The notes: generated from the letters alone by a model not told the origin. Counted from the first letter of the stretch, positions 51,458 through 64,000 are shown. The stretch: DNA of 64,000 nt from Cunninghamella blakesleeana (GCA_017871115.1 JAFCIZ010000007.1:2790001-2854000); one strand, 5' to 3'. Program-made: numbers and translations.

Positions 51458-54400
51458 TATCAAAAAAAAAATTTTGTTAATTATTTTTTTTTTTTATAAA
51501 TAATAATAATCGTTAATAGAAGGTATTGAAGAAGAAGAACATGAAAATGAAGAAGCCCCTGATTTGTATAGAAATTCGTCTTTGGCTATGCTTGATGGTA
51601 GCGTTATGGAAGAAGATGAAGATGAATTTGGTTCTTCTGAAGATCAAGAAGGTGAAAGGTAAGTTTTATATATCAATTTTAAATTTTAAAAAACAATCAT
51701 TAATTTGCTTTATTATGTCCATTTTTTTTTTAGTTTTGATGAAGATGAATTTGATGAAGATACTGGAAGCGATTTATCTGATATGAGCGAAGAAGATGAA
51801 GAAGATGATGAAATAGAAAGTATATCTCATAGACATCATTTTGGCTCAGATATGGATGAAGACGAAGTAAGTTATAAATTTTTTATATTTATATTTATAT
51901 TTATATTAATATATAATATATATATATACTATTTGATATTGAAAACTAATACATATTTAAATTTTTTATTAGGATGAAAATGAATCTGAAACTTCTGATG
52001 AACATGATCATTCTACAGACGACTCTGACGATAGTGATGATGAAGAAGAAGGCCGTGAAATGACTTGGCGTATTGAAGATATTGATGATGATGGCGGTGT
52101 CCTTGTAGGTGCTGAGATTACCATTGAATCTGACGATGAACAGCATAATAGACATCAACATGGCCGTTTCGATGAAGTACTAATTTTTTTATTTTTATTT
52201 TTGTGGAATAATATATTCATATTCATATAAATTATTAATTAAAAAAATATTTTTATTAATATTGCTATAATATATTTAGGGTCAAGACGTTGATTTAGAT
52301 ACTTTAGATCAATCAGATTTTGAAGATGAAGATGGCTCTGAAGGTTATATTGAAGATGAACAAGATGGGGATCTTAATGATGGAGTACTTATTGATGAAG
52401 AAGATTTAGGCGATTCCTTCTTAATTGATGATAATCAACAAGGTATCCAATTCAATTTCAATGATGAAGAAGGTTGGCAAGATAGATCGCGTACATTTGG
52501 AGGACTTGGTTTCAGAAGACCTGGCCGTTCATCCCAAGCTCGCCGTTTCTTAGATGGAGGTATGGAACTTTTAACTGGTTCAGCTTCTAGAGACCGTATT
52601 CCTACTATTGATTTTGGAAGTCGCTTTGGATCTGGTTATCCTTTCCGTAACCTTGGTGGAGCAGGCGGTAGTGCTGGTGTTGGTTCTGATGATATCACCA
52701 CACATCCTCTTTTATCCAATAACCAAACCCCTAATACAAATAATAGTACTCTTCCAAATGGACAACGTAATCTTGATGGTACCAATCGTAGACACCGTGG
52801 ATTTGGTCTTAGTAATTTACAAGCCTTTGAAGATATTATTGGTGGTAGTGCTATTCGTGTCTTGGAAACAATTTTAACTCAAGCCTCTCAATCGGGCCAT
52901 AATGCTGAAACATTGCGTATGGAATTACCTGGTCATAGTCGTTTTATGCGTGCATTTGAAATGGACCGTTCTAATGGTGCTGGTGCTGGTGTAATAGGTA
53001 CTGGTGGTCCTTCAGGAAACTCATTATCACAGTCTCTTTTAGCTTTAGAAAGAAGTGGAAATACACCTTCTGGTAATATAAAAATTATAACAAAATAGCA
53101 TTTGAGAGTAATAATAATGCCGCTAATAGCCATGTAACTAATATCCCTACCTTTTTATTATTATTATATTACTTTTATAGATCAATCTCGTCAAACTTTA
53201 ACTATTTTACATGAATTCCAGCCTATGTCCACATCTGAAAGATGGAATCAAGAAGGACGTATGATGTATGGTAATATTATTGGTGATCAGGCCGTCAAAC
53301 TTTCTAATGCATTATTAAATACATTAATTCCTATTGCTTTGGAAGAAGATAAAAAGCGTCGAGCTGAAGAAAAAAGATTGGCTGAAGAACGTCGTGCTAA
53401 GGAACAAGCTGAACGTAAGAAAGCTGAAGAAGAAGAAAAACGACGCCGTGAAGAGCAAGAGGCTCAACGTAAAAAAGAAGAACAAGAAAGATTAGAAGCT
53501 GAAAAACGTCAACAAGAAGAACAAGCTGCCGCTGCCGCTGCTGCTATATCATCATCAGAAAATACTGAAGCTAATTCTACTACTACAGATCAACAACAAC
53601 AAACATCTACTGAAGAAACAAATACTACAGCTCCTACAGAAGAACGTACAACAATTACTATTAATGGTGAATCAGTAGATATTTCTGGTACTGGTATTGA
53701 TGTAGAATTTTTAGAAGCCTTGCCTGATGATTTAAGAGAAGAAGTAGTAAATCAGCACATGCGTGAAAGAAGACAATCCATTCAACCTCCTGAAGATGAT
53801 TCCATTAGTCCTGAATTTTTGGATGCTTTACCACCTGAAATTCGTGAAGAAGTTTTACAACAGGAAGCTATTGAGCGTGATAGAAGAGTTAGACAACAAA
53901 GAAATGCATCCACCACTAACACTGCTAATAATGATACTACTGCTGCAACAACCAATCAACCCAGTGTAACTACAGCCACTACAGCAGAGCCAACCGTTCC
54001 AACAACTACATTTAATTTGGAAAGATTCATGTTAAATAATGATCCTCGTCCTCGTTTAGGTCGCCTTATGCAAACTGTAGCTAATCATACTGAACAACAA
54101 CGCCAACATCATCATAGAAAGCAAATTGGAAGAACAGAGACTGTACAGTTAGTGGATCGATCTCAATTAGCTACTCTGGCACGACTTTTATTTGTTCCTC
54201 AATCTATATCTAAAAGCCTTTTAAACAGACTATTACTTAATCTTTGTGAAAATAGCAAGACACGTAGCGATTTATTATCCTTATTGATTTGTATCCTCCA
54301 TGATGGAAGTGTAGATTTGGCTGCGGTAGACAAAAGCTTTGCTCAATTATCTTTATACCCCAAAGTAAATACATCTACATCAACTTTAAATACCACTACA

Positions 54401-56969
54401 TCAGCAGCATCTTCATCATCAAAACAACAAAACCAACATAGACACACATCATCAACCACAGCTTCATCAACTGCTGCTACAACAACCTCTCCTACAACAG
54501 TAATTGGTGACAGTGTTCCTAATTTAATTACACAAAGATGTTTGGAAGTTCTTCATTACGTTGTATCATGTAATGAACAATCCTTAACTTACTTTTTAAC
54601 AGAAAATGATTGTTTAGCTGGTCTGAAAAGAGCAACTAGTAGAAAGGGCAAGAATAAGGATATATCAGCAACTAAACCTTCAAGTAAATATCCCCTTTTG
54701 GTATTGATGAGTTTATTAGATCGACCTGTATTTGTAGAAAACACTTCTCTAATGGAACAGTTAATGAATTTATTAACTACAATGTGCCGTCCTTTCCCTG
54801 CCTTAGTGAAGAAATATGTAGAAAAAGTAGAAAGTCATCAAAAGCAACAACAATCTACTGATACAAATGCAACAAAAGATTCATTAACAGCTTCCGAAGC
54901 ACCTACAGTTACTATTACAAAAGAAGACCAACAACAACAGCAACACAAACCTATTCCTAAACCACCAACTATTCCTGATCATTATTTGAAGATGGTAGTA
55001 CATGTATTAACAAGTGGAGAATGTTCAAGTCGTACTTTCCAATTTACTTTAGGTGTTATCTCTCATCTTTCTTCTCTTGATGGTGCACTTCAAACAATAA
55101 CAAATGAATTAACAGAAGCAGCTAAACATTCTGGTAAACAAATTATAGATGACTTACAAGAATTATTTAAAGTATTAGAGGATGCTATGACTGGTACAGA
55201 TATTCAAAGCTCTGCATTGCAACAATTTTCAGCTGCCACTTCTCATCAAGCTAAATTACTTAGAGTCCTTAAAACCATTGATTACCTTTATTCTCGCAAA
55301 CGCCCTACCACTACCACAACAGCTACAACAAAAGATGAATCTAATGAATCAGATGAAATTAAAAATGAAAAGAAGATGCTGGCCATTTATGATCAATTAA
55401 ATTTTGCACCCTTATGGAAAATGTTGGGTAGTTGTTTATCAGTCATTCATGAAAAAGAAGAACTTATTAACGTGGCTACCGTTTTATTACCATTAATTGA
55501 ATCATTTATGGTTGTATCCAAATATGCTGAAAGTATGACGAATCATCAACAACAGAAACATTCACCTGAAGTACTATCAACAATGGAAACGCCTGATGAT
55601 ATATTCTTTAAATTCACTGAAGAACATAAAAAGATCCTTAACATCATGGTGCGTAATAATCCTACGTTAATGAGTGGTTCATTCTCTTTATTGGTTCGCA
55701 ATCCAAAGATGCTTGAATTTGATAATAAACGCAATTACTTTGTACAACAATTACACAAAAGAAAGGAACCCCGTAGCCATTATCCTCCATTGCAACTTAA
55801 TGTTAGAAGACAGTTTGTATTTGAAGACTCTTATCATCAATTGCAAGGTCGTACCGGTGAAGAAATTAAATATGGTAAATTAATGGTTCGTTTCTATGAT
55901 GAAGAAGGTGTGGACGCTGGTGGTGTTAGTCGTGAATGGTTCTCTGTATTAGCAAGACAAATGTTTGATCCTAATTATGCTTTATTCATTGCCTCTGCTG
56001 CTGATAAGTTAACATACCAACCTAATCGTGCTTCCTGGGTCAACCCTGATCATTTAAGTTTCTTCAAATTTGTTGGTCGTGTTATTGGCAAAGCTATTTA
56101 CGATGGAAGATTATTGGATGCTTATTTCACAAGATCATTTTATAAGCATATTCTTAACCGATCAGTTGATTATCGTGATGTAGAAGCTGTAGATCCTGAA
56201 TATTATAAGAGTTTAGTTTGGATGTTGGATAATGATATTACGGATATTATTGATTTAACATTTAGTATGGAAATGGATGATTTTGGTACAACAAAGGTCA
56301 TTGATTTAAAACCTGGTGGTCGTGATATCCCTGTGACAGAACAAAATAAGCGTGAATATGTCAATTTAGTGACGGAGCAAAAGCTATCTATTGCTATTAA
56401 AGATCAAATCAACGCTTTCCTTCAAGGCTTCCATGACATTATACCAGCTTCTTTGATTCAAATCTTTAATGAACAAGAGTTAGAATTATTAATTTCTGGT
56501 TTACCTGATATTGATTTGGATGATTGGAAAAATAATACAGAATATGAAACCTATCATTCCAATTCTCCTCAAGTGCAATGGTTCTGGCGTGCCGTTCGTA
56601 GTTTTGACCAAGAAGAAAGAGCTAAGTTATTACAATTTGCTACAGGTACTTCTAAAGTTCCTTTGGAAGGTTTTGCTCATTTACAAGGTTCAGGTGGTGT
56701 ACAAAAATTCCAAATTCATAAAGACTTTGGTGGTGATAGTAGATTGCCTTCTGCTCATACTTGGTAAATATTAAAAAATAATAATATATAATATGAAATA
56801 AATAAATAAATATAAATCAAAAAGGGATTTATACTAATTCTTTTTTTTTTAAAAATAAAATTATAGTTTTAATCAAGTTGATTTACCTGAATATGATTCA
56901 TATGAAAGTTTACGTGCAAATCTCTTTAAAGCTATTAGTGAATGTTCAACTGGTTTCGCTTTCGTGTAA
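43072..56969 (+). CDS. TOM1: TOM1/HUWE1-type HECT E3 ubiquitin ligase
   Basis: Nineteen exons join without a frame break to about 3990 residues. Exons: 43072-43113, 43221-43517, 43685-44330, 44429-44535, 44624-44774, 44855-45000, 45099-45209, 45292-45565, 45721-46322, 46442-46727, 46879-47077, 47160-47521, 47610-51404, 51520-51658, 51734-51866, 51973-52176, 52280-53072, 53181-56763, 56867-56969. Residues 1 to about 1100 form the armadillo-like DUF908/DUF913 region. A UBA domain (VQTLVDMGFNRAGAEQAMIR) is near 1353-1395, followed by Asp/Glu-rich acidic tracts. Two ubiquitin-binding repeats, FLEALPDDLREEV and FLDALPPEIREEV, lie near 2938 and 2974. The C-terminal HECT domain is about 3650-3990, with catalytic Cys3957 in SAHTCFNQVDLP. 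In yeast Tom1 ubiquitinates excess histones and unassembled ribosomal proteins and affects mRNA export. No WWE domain was seen, unlike animal HUWE1. Poly-Asn, poly-Thr and poly-Asp runs are frequent. Confidence 0.96.
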
Positions 56970-57043
56970 AAAAATTATTATTTATCAGAATATTTTTTAA
57001 TGTTTTATTATACTATTATTGTCATTCCTATTATTTTTACTAT

Positions 57044-57089
<46 letters not shown>

Positions 57090-57431
57090 ATCGACATCTA
57101 TATACATTTTATATTTATTGGATTTTTTTTTACATAAAATAAAATAAAATTTTGCAAAAGTGTAATTTTAATTTTGTGGTTATAATTAAAAAACCATCAA
57201 TTGAATTATAAATTTTATACTACTTCCACAGCAATCAATAACAGTAATAATAAGCTTTTTTTCTTCGTCTTAAAAACAATAATAATAAAATATGTATTTA
57301 TCTAAATATTAATAAATAGATCAATTCAAATAAAATAACAAAATAAAAAATATACATGATATAAATAGTATGTTCAAATAAAAATCAATATAAATATATG
57401 AATAAATAAAATAGTCATCCACGTATATATA
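56970..57431. other. Convergent intergenic spacer
   Basis: Between the stop codons of the HECT gene (+) and DID2 (-). Contains a TA run at 57051-57084 and several AATAAA-like sequences compatible with poly(A) signals for both genes. No reading frame of note. Confidence 0.55.
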
Positions 57432-58565
57432 TTATCCTCGTAATGCCTGTAAGCGTTTTTCTAATATATCATCTTCAGTATCTTTAGATACTTGTTTTAT
57501 AGTAGTGACTTGAGGTAAACTTGTAGGGATGGGATGTAATTGATCCAATTGAGCATGAACATCGTTCCCTTTCTCTTCCATCATTTCATTTATAAGCTGA
57601 TCCACTTGCTCATTCATTTCTTCTGTAGGTATCATTTGTTGCTCCTGTATATCCAGTGTTTCTACTTGTAACTCAAATTTGTCCATACATAATCCTAACT
57701 AGAAATAGCTTTGTTACTAAACGAACTTTCCTTTTATTCTTAACATCGTTTGTATATATCCTATTTACATATTTATATTTATATTTATATATGTGCATAC
57801 TTTTTCTAAATCCATTGAAGACATTGATTTTTCCATATTTTTAACAACACTAGCCATACTAGATGATACCTATGTAAACATATAGAAATAAAATAAAATA
57901 AATATTTTAAATATATATATTCATATCTATACTTATCTATATCTATAATATTGTTTTAATTATTATTACGTACAGCTTTCATAGTAATAGCAGATTGTAC
58001 ACGACTTGCAACACCATCAACTCGAGAAGATAAACGTAATAAATTTAAAGCTTCATTTTTTTTACGTATACAGTTTTGTGCATAAATTTGGGCAGCTTCG
58101 GTTTGCCCTTTCTTTAAAGCCTAAAATAGAATAAAAACCAAATATATCAATTTAAAAACCAAATGCATGTTTTATTTTATTTTATTCAAATCTTTGAATA
58201 TAACTATATGTACATTTTGTAGTTTCATTTTTTCTTGTAACTCTTCTTTTTGACATCTTTTGCTTTGCTTTTGTAATTGCTTGGCAGTAAACTAATGTAC
58301 AAGTTTTGAGGAAAAAAATAAAGAGGAGTGAGAAAATGAGAGAGTGAGAAAAGCTATTGATTGAGTAAGGAAGAAAGAGAGAAAGGAAATATAGGTGTGC
58401 ATTTACTAATGTTATTATTAATTATACTATTACCTTTAATTGAAAAAGTTGATCTATAATACAATAATAAGAATAAGAATAAATGATAAAATAAGAATGA
58501 TAAGAATAAGAATAAGAATAAGGATAATAAGAATAAGAATAATAAGAAAAAGAATAATAGTAATA

Positions 58566-58596
<31 letters not shown>

Positions 58597-58682
58597 TATA
58601 TATATTAATACATGTATATATAAAGTGAATTAAATAACTACAAGTATTTTTTTTATTCAAACTTACTTTCTAATCCTTTCAT
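57432..58682 (-). CDS. DID2: ESCRT-III protein Did2/Vps46 (CHMP1)
   Basis: Six exons (58682-58667, 58453-58434, 58291-58214, 58120-57974, 57869-57801, 57698-57432) give 198 residues, the family's usual length. The first two exons are 16 and 20 nt and encode MKGLENQLFQLK, matching the CHMP1 N-terminus. The basic helical hairpin follows ([13 protein letters not shown], then [32 protein letters not shown]). The C-terminus [14 protein letters not shown] is a MIM1 motif that binds Vps4 MIT domains. Did2/CHMP1 regulates ESCRT-III disassembly during multivesicular body sorting and membrane scission. The first intron is filled with AATAAG-type repeats. Confidence 0.95.
58463..58600. repeat. Imperfect (AATAAG)n/(AAT)n repeat in DID2 intron 1
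   Basis: A long purine/T-rich array of five- and six-base variants of AATAAG, grading into AAT units. Confidence 0.85.
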
Positions 58683-59762
58683 TTTTTTTTTTTTTTTTTT
58701 GTAAAAAAAAGGGGAGAGAAAGAGAGGAAAGCGATTTTAGGAAAAAAAATAATTTAGGTGTTTCATATATATTGGCTGTTGGCTGGAATTGAAAAAATCC
58801 GCATTGATTTTTCGATCAGAGTTTGATCCCATTATACTGAATTCTTGTAAGATAAAAAAATCGCATCCATTTTATTGTTATATTACTTAAGTAATTAAAG
58901 AATAAAAATATAATTAAAGCAATTAAATAATAAAGAATATTACAGTTTATAAAAATCTATATACTACTAAATTTTACGACTCCTTTTTATTGTTTTTTTT
59001 AAAAAAAAAAAACATAGATACCTAAATGATGTACTAAATGGTAGGTACTGATTTTGTGGCCATAACATTCAGAAACTCTGAAATGGTCGATTTTTTTTAA
59101 TAATCATGTGTAAATACTATCTGAATAGAATCCTTGAGACATGATGATAATTTTTTTTTTGGTAAATACAGAAGAATTAGTTGAAAATAATAATTATTTA
59201 CAAAAGTTTAACTGTTGTAGAAAAGTTATGAATGGATCAAAATAATTTTATTTTTGAATACTGATGGAGTAAATTTGGATCATCTTGTATTTGCCTTATA
59301 GTTATCATGATGGCTCAGACAGGTTTTCTTTGTAACACATTTCAACTTTTCTGAGTTTTTCAAGTTGTTCTTTATACCATTTAATGTTTTTAAAATAATT
59401 TAATGCAAAAAAATATACAGAGAATATGCTTCTAAGTTATATATATATATATATATTAAAAAAGGTTATTATTTTATTTACAAAGGAAAGAGTTTTTTTT
59501 ATGGGTTGTAAAAGAAAAGAAGTGCTATAAATTTAAAAATATCACCCAGCCATTACTTTTATTTATGGCGGAGTTTTATTTTTTTTTAAATTATTTAATT
59601 TTTCAATCCATTTCTTTTTTTTCTCTCTTTTTCGATTTTTTTTTATAAAAAAAAATTAATAAAATACATCACCTATAAATACAGAACTATTCAACTATTA
59701 TAAATATTAATTTTATGGATACATTTTTATTATAATAATTAAAAAAGGAAAAAAGATATATT
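58683..59762. other. Divergent intergenic region, 1.1 kb
   Basis: Lies between DID2 (-) and the phosphatase gene (+), so it contains both promoters. A T8A12 tract lies at 58993-59012 and a TA run near 59439. No gene seen. Confidence 0.55.
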
Positions 59763-62301
59763 ATGGCAAGAAAAATATTCAAAACGATTGATGTGGATAT
59801 AGATGCAGGTACACACGATGATAAACTTTATACAGCTGCTCTCCATCCTTGGAGAAGCTGGTTAAGAAGACAAATGCTACCTTTAGTTAGAAAAGAAACC
59901 CCTTGGATAGCTGCTATGCAAGTAAGAATATTATGGATAAAAATAATAAAAAAATAAATAATATATACATTATTACTGTTTCTAATTTTATACTTATAAA
60001 CATTATATAATCCCAAAATATATTTTTGTGCATGTCTATATATATTTTAGAAACGTATTAGAACACCTTTTTTTGATCACTATTTTTTATGGACAGCTAA
60101 TCTAGGAACTCATACTTTTTTTATGGTATTTTTACCTATATTAATTTGGTTTGGCAATGCACAACTTGGTAGAAGGTAATATTGTATAAATAACAGCAGT
60201 ATTACTATATGATTTTTTTTTTTTTTTTTTTGTTTAAAATTTAATATAGATCATTAATTTTACTTTATTTGGATTATCAGTATTGCTTGTTTGGCAGCTT
60301 TTGGTGTCTTTTGGTCTGGATTTTTCAAGGTACATATATATATATATAAAGAGACAAAATTGAAGAAAACGAGGGAATATATATATGTGTGTGTTGATGC
60401 ATAAATAATTTACTTTTGATTACTATTTTTTTTCATCGATACATATATGTATTATAGGATTTTATGTGTTTACCTAGACCATTATCACCACCAGTTCATC
60501 GATTAACTATGTCTATTGGTGCTGCTTTCGAATATGGATTTCCCTCAACGCATACAACAAACTCAGTATCAGTAGCACTTTATCTTATTGCTGTAGCTTG
60601 TGACACTTTTGCACCTGAATCACCTATTCGCATGTTTTGTATTCTTGGTGCTATGTTTTATGCCTTTAGTGTTGTATTTGGAAGAATTTATTGTGGAATG
60701 CACTCAGTTACTGGTAATTAATTAATTTATAAATATATATAAATAATTAAAAAAAGCTCATTTATTTAGTTGAAGATTGAATAATTTATATATATATATA
60801 TATCATTACCAATATTTATTTATTTTTTTTAAAAAAAAAAAAAGATGTCGTTGGTGGTGCTATTTTAGCTTATATTTTATATTGGTTTCAATGGACTTTC
60901 CGGGAAGCATTAGATTCTTTTGTTACTGATGATAGTTATTGGAGTAAGTAAACTGATTTATATATATACCTTTAATTTATTTATTTATTTTTTTAAAAAA
61001 AAGTTAGCATTAAATACTAAATGCTATAATAATTTTATAATATTTCTAGTATTCCTTACTATCCCTATTTGCTTGATTTTTGTTGGTATACAGTAAGTAA
61101 TGATATATCTTAATATATATATATATATGTACAGGTAATATTGAGTATATAAACAATTATAATTACTATTTTCATTTTTTTTATATAGTCCTGATCCAAT
61201 TGAAAGATGTCCATGTTTTGAAGATAGGTAATTAAAAGAATATATTCATATTAAAAGCTGATGGACAAAACTAGAGTGTTTAGAAGTATTTATATTATCA
61301 TACATTATTATTGCTATTAGTGTATGTTTTATGGGTGTTGTTATGGGTATTTATCCTGGAAGTTGGGTTTGTTATAGATCAGAAATATGTCAACTAGGTC
61401 TTAAATCATCTACACTTACATCATCATTTGATCTCAAGGATATTGCTTTAACATTAATGAAAATCATTATTGGTAAAAGAAATTGTTTTAAAGATAGCTT
61501 TTTATTCTTTTTTCAATATAAATATTAATATACATATATTTGTGACGTTTGTGCATTTATGTAAACTATCACTTTTTTTATTGATAGGTGTTGCATTATT
61601 ATTTATTTGGCGTATGGCATGTAAAAAAGTATGTTATTTCATTCTTCCTCCTATTTATCGTGCATTCAACTTGCCTCATAGAAAGTTTGAAATTGGTGCT
61701 AGGTAATAATGAATATAAAAAAAAAAAAATACTGATAATAATAAATGCAGTAAATAAATATATATGTAAAAAATTATGGCCTGATTATTTATTCATTTTT
61801 AAAAAAAAATCATTTCATTTATTTTTATATATAGAACATATAAGAGTTTAAATAAAGAAAGTATCCATCCTATCCCTTCAGTGCTAGATCTTCGAGGTTT
61901 AGCCAAGTCAGTATCTGATGCAGAACATGTAGGAATCCAATCTGGTATCGATTTACATGAACGACGAGTAGCTGAGTGTAAAAATAGACGCAAAGAAAAC
62001 AATATGTTTTTAGATGAAAAAGATGTTCATAGCCACTCCGTTCCATCCACCCCACCTGTATCCTCATCTTTATATGATGATAATACATTATCCATGCTTA
62101 TTGTTGAAGATGCTCCTCTAAGATATGACGTGGACATTGTTACAAAATTAATTGTTTATGCTGGTAATGTTATATATATATACATTTGTAATTTTATGTA
62201 TTTATGTGTTTATTTATTTTACTTATATATTCATGATATTAGGTATTGGATTGGTAGCTGTATTCCCTGCTCCTGTTTTATTTCAATTAATTTTTGGATA
62301 G
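59763..62301 (+). CDS. LCB3: Sphingoid-base-1-phosphate phosphatase (PAP2 superfamily)
   Basis: Eleven exons (59763-59921, 60051-60175, 60281-60329, 60458-60713, 60845-60943, 61050-61092, 61189-61227, 61321-61472, 61588-61702, 61835-62163, 62243-62301) give 474 residues. The three lipid-phosphatase motifs are present: K111-x6-R118-P119 (KDFMCLPRP), P140-S-T-H143 (EYGFPSTHTTNS), and R187-x5-H193-x3-D197 (GRIYCGMHSVTD). Several membrane spans flank them. The FPSTH form and a multi-span C-terminal half fit the yeast Lcb3/Ysr3 and animal SGPP proteins, which dephosphorylate dihydrosphingosine-1-phosphate in the ER and so steer sphingolipid recycling. The last hydrophobic segment is split by the final intron. 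Specific substrate is inferred from family. Confidence 0.88.
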
Positions 62302-63562
62302 TGCAATATATATACATTTTATTAAATCATATCCTTAAATATTTTATCCTTTTTACTTATTTATTTTTTCATTTCTCTATATTTGTGTATATTTGATTAT
62401 ATTGAATCAGTCTTCTTATTACACTTATTTTTCTTTTTTTTTAAATTATAGCTTACTAATTACTATTTATTATTTTTTATTACTACCACTAATATTATTT
62501 TTATACCTAACTTTTTGTTATTACTATTATAACTTAATAAAAAACATAATATAATCATATTAATATATATAAAATCTTAAAAGATACAAGTAAGCATTTT
62601 AAATTTATAATCAGCCTTATTAAATAGATAAAATAAATATTGCTTAAATTGTTTTTTTTCATGCTGTGGCCATCTTAAATAGTATAGTTATTTTATTAAG
62701 TTTATTTAGAGAGAAATAAAATAATGTAGATAAAACAAATAATGATTTCAATTTTTAATTTTCTCGGGAAAATACATTAACTTATTATGGAGAGCTTCAT
62801 TACGTTTGCATGTATGGAAAAAAATAAAAATAAAAAAAAAAAAAGAGCTAGGGGAAAGGATGGAAAGCATGAATTTTAGCTGGATTAATTTTTTTTAAGC
62901 GTTTATTCTTCAAGTGTTATATATATACTTTTAAAAGTTAAATATAAAAATTATATATGTAGGATTTGTTGAGTCTGTATTTAAAACAAAAATAAAAAAA
63001 TATATAGATCCAAGGTTTTGAATTTATTTTTGTGTCACTTTAATCTAAAATGATTCCGTGTAACTGGTCGATCCATTTCAACTATTTTTTTAACAAGATA
63101 GAAAACCCTATTACGAATTCCTTTTTTTTTAAAAAAAAAATATCAAAAATTTCTATAATAAATTTTTTTTATTATCTATCGAATCAAATTGAATTTAAAA
63201 AAAAAAAAAATGGCCAAAAAATGATATATAAAATGTAACGATAGAACATTAAGAATTTATAATGATTTGGAAATAATGACTATTTTAGTATGAAACCTTT
63301 ATGTTTCTATTTTTAAAGGTAATATAATAATAAAAAAAGGGTCCATTGAATTTTTTTATACAAATAATATTTATTTAGAATGAAAAAAAATGAAATGCAT
63401 GTTATATATTTTAAATATATATAAAGAAAATAAATTATATTTTAAAATCGGGAGATGAAGAAGATTATATATAAAAAAATAGTTTCTATTGATATATTAT
63501 TCTTAGGAGAGGTAGATTTGAGATTGTTTATATTGCGAATGGGATAGTGGGATTATTATTAT
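62302..63562. other. Convergent intergenic region, no gene seen
   Basis: 1.26 kb between the phosphatase and UDP-glucose dehydrogenase stop codons. Only AT-rich sequence with homopolymers and a T9A10 tract at 63122-63140; the 62-codon plus-strand frame at 63050 spans such tracts and is not credible. Confidence 0.55.
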
Positions 63563-64000
63563 TTAAGCAGTACCAGCTAATTCAGTTTTACCAATAACAT
63601 TTACCTTGAAGCCAATTTGTCTTAATTTGGCAGCATTAACTAATAAACGACCATCAAATAAGAAAGCAGGCTTGTTCATACCTTTGTAAATCTTTTCGTA
63701 ATCCAATTGATCATCACGGAATTCATCCCATTCAGTAACAATGACGACAGCATCGGCACCATCAGCAGCTTCATAAGCAGATTGGCAAATGGTAACATTC
63801 TTTTCTACTTCCTTTTGAGTATCTACTACACCGGGTTCAGCTAAATCCATATAAATTTGTTGGGGTTCTACCTTAGGATCATAAATAGCTACACGAGCAT
63901 TTTCTTGAATGAAATCTTTAATTAAAGTAATAGCAGCAGATTCACGGGTATCACCAGTATCCTTCTTGAAAGCAAAACCAAGGACAGCAATCTTCTTATG
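63563..64000 (-). CDS. UGDH: UDP-glucose 6-dehydrogenase, C-terminal part (start beyond window)
   Basis: The 145 visible residues end the gene on the minus strand; the rest is to the right of the window. The segment KIAVLGFAFKKDTGDTRES is the hallmark start of the UDP-binding C-terminal domain of UDP-glucose dehydrogenases. It continues with IYDPKVEPQQI, AVVIVTEWDEFR and LFDGRLL, all family-typical. The enzyme makes UDP-glucuronate from UDP-glucose with NAD+, supplying glucuronic-acid-containing wall and capsule polymers; Mucoromycota walls are rich in glucuronan. No intron in the visible part. Codon use is richer in C-ending codons, suggesting good expression. Confidence 0.96.
   Translation of the reverse strand, partial: HKKIAVLGFAFKKDTGDTRESAAITLIKDFIQENARVAIYDPKVEPQQIYMDLAEPGVVDTQKEVEKNVTICQSAYEAADGADAVVIVTEWDEFRDDQLDYEKIYKGMNKPAFLFDGRLLVNAAKLRQIGFKVNVIGKTELAGTA

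Overview
The window is nuclear DNA of a very AT-rich, intron-dense fungus. The best guess is an early-diverging lineage, probably Mucoromycota (Mucorales-like). The reasons are short GT..AG introns (mostly 60-250 nt) in nearly every gene, many micro-exons, AT-rich intergenic DNA full of homopolymers and TA/CA microsatellites, poly-Asn/Gln/Thr runs in proteins, and typical fungal gene content (TOM1-type HECT ligase, ATO/GPR1-FUN34-YaaH transporters, eL20, Nop2, RNase P Rpp1, La, Did2/CHMP1). The standard genetic code fits every gene. No prokaryotic operons, CRISPR, tRNA, rRNA or intact transposon were seen. The gene models below come from joining exons by hand at GT..AG sites with the reading frame kept.

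Layout, left to right. 1-2509 (+) is the 3' part of a phenol-2-monooxygenase-type flavoprotein. 2832-4161 (+) is a Thr-rich single-pass membrane protein. 5057-6218 (+) is La. 6548-8250 (-) is a GATA zinc-finger protein. 8389-9968 (-) is an unrecognised protein that may be spliced to it. 11774-12848 (+) is ribosomal protein eL20. 13810-14364 (+) is a Ser-rich hypothetical. A gene-poor stretch of about 3.9 kb follows. 18302-19881 (-) is a class I SAM methyltransferase. 20647-23387 (-) is Nop2. 23679-24861 (-) is RNase P/MRP Rpp1. Another desert follows. Three acetate/ammonium-type ATO transporters lie at 26934-27602 (-), 32264-33115 (+) and 35466-36319 (+). 38214-39350 (+) is a RING protein. 40878-42129 (+) is a C2H2/DUF3020 transcription factor candidate. 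43072-56969 (+) is a TOM1/HUWE1 HECT ligase of about 3990 residues in 19 exons. 57432-58682 (-) is the ESCRT-III protein Did2/CHMP1. 59763-62301 (+) is a sphingoid-base-1-phosphate phosphatase. 63563-64000 (-) is the C-terminal part of UDP-glucose 6-dehydrogenase, running off the window.

Functionally, several neighbours serve RNA and ribosome production (La, eL20, Nop2, Rpp1), and TOM1 is known in yeast to act on surplus ribosomal proteins and histones. The ATO genes form a local family expansion with contrasting intron content. No clearly new multi-gene system was found. The points most worth a second look are: an Asp at a zinc-ligand position of the RING protein; a frame conflict at an A19 tract in NOP2; the intronless versus intron-bearing ATO paralogues; a possible hidden signal-peptide exon; a possible fusion of two minus-strand genes; a dispersed T(n)A(n) sequence motif; and a protein-like relic in the 14-18 kb desert.
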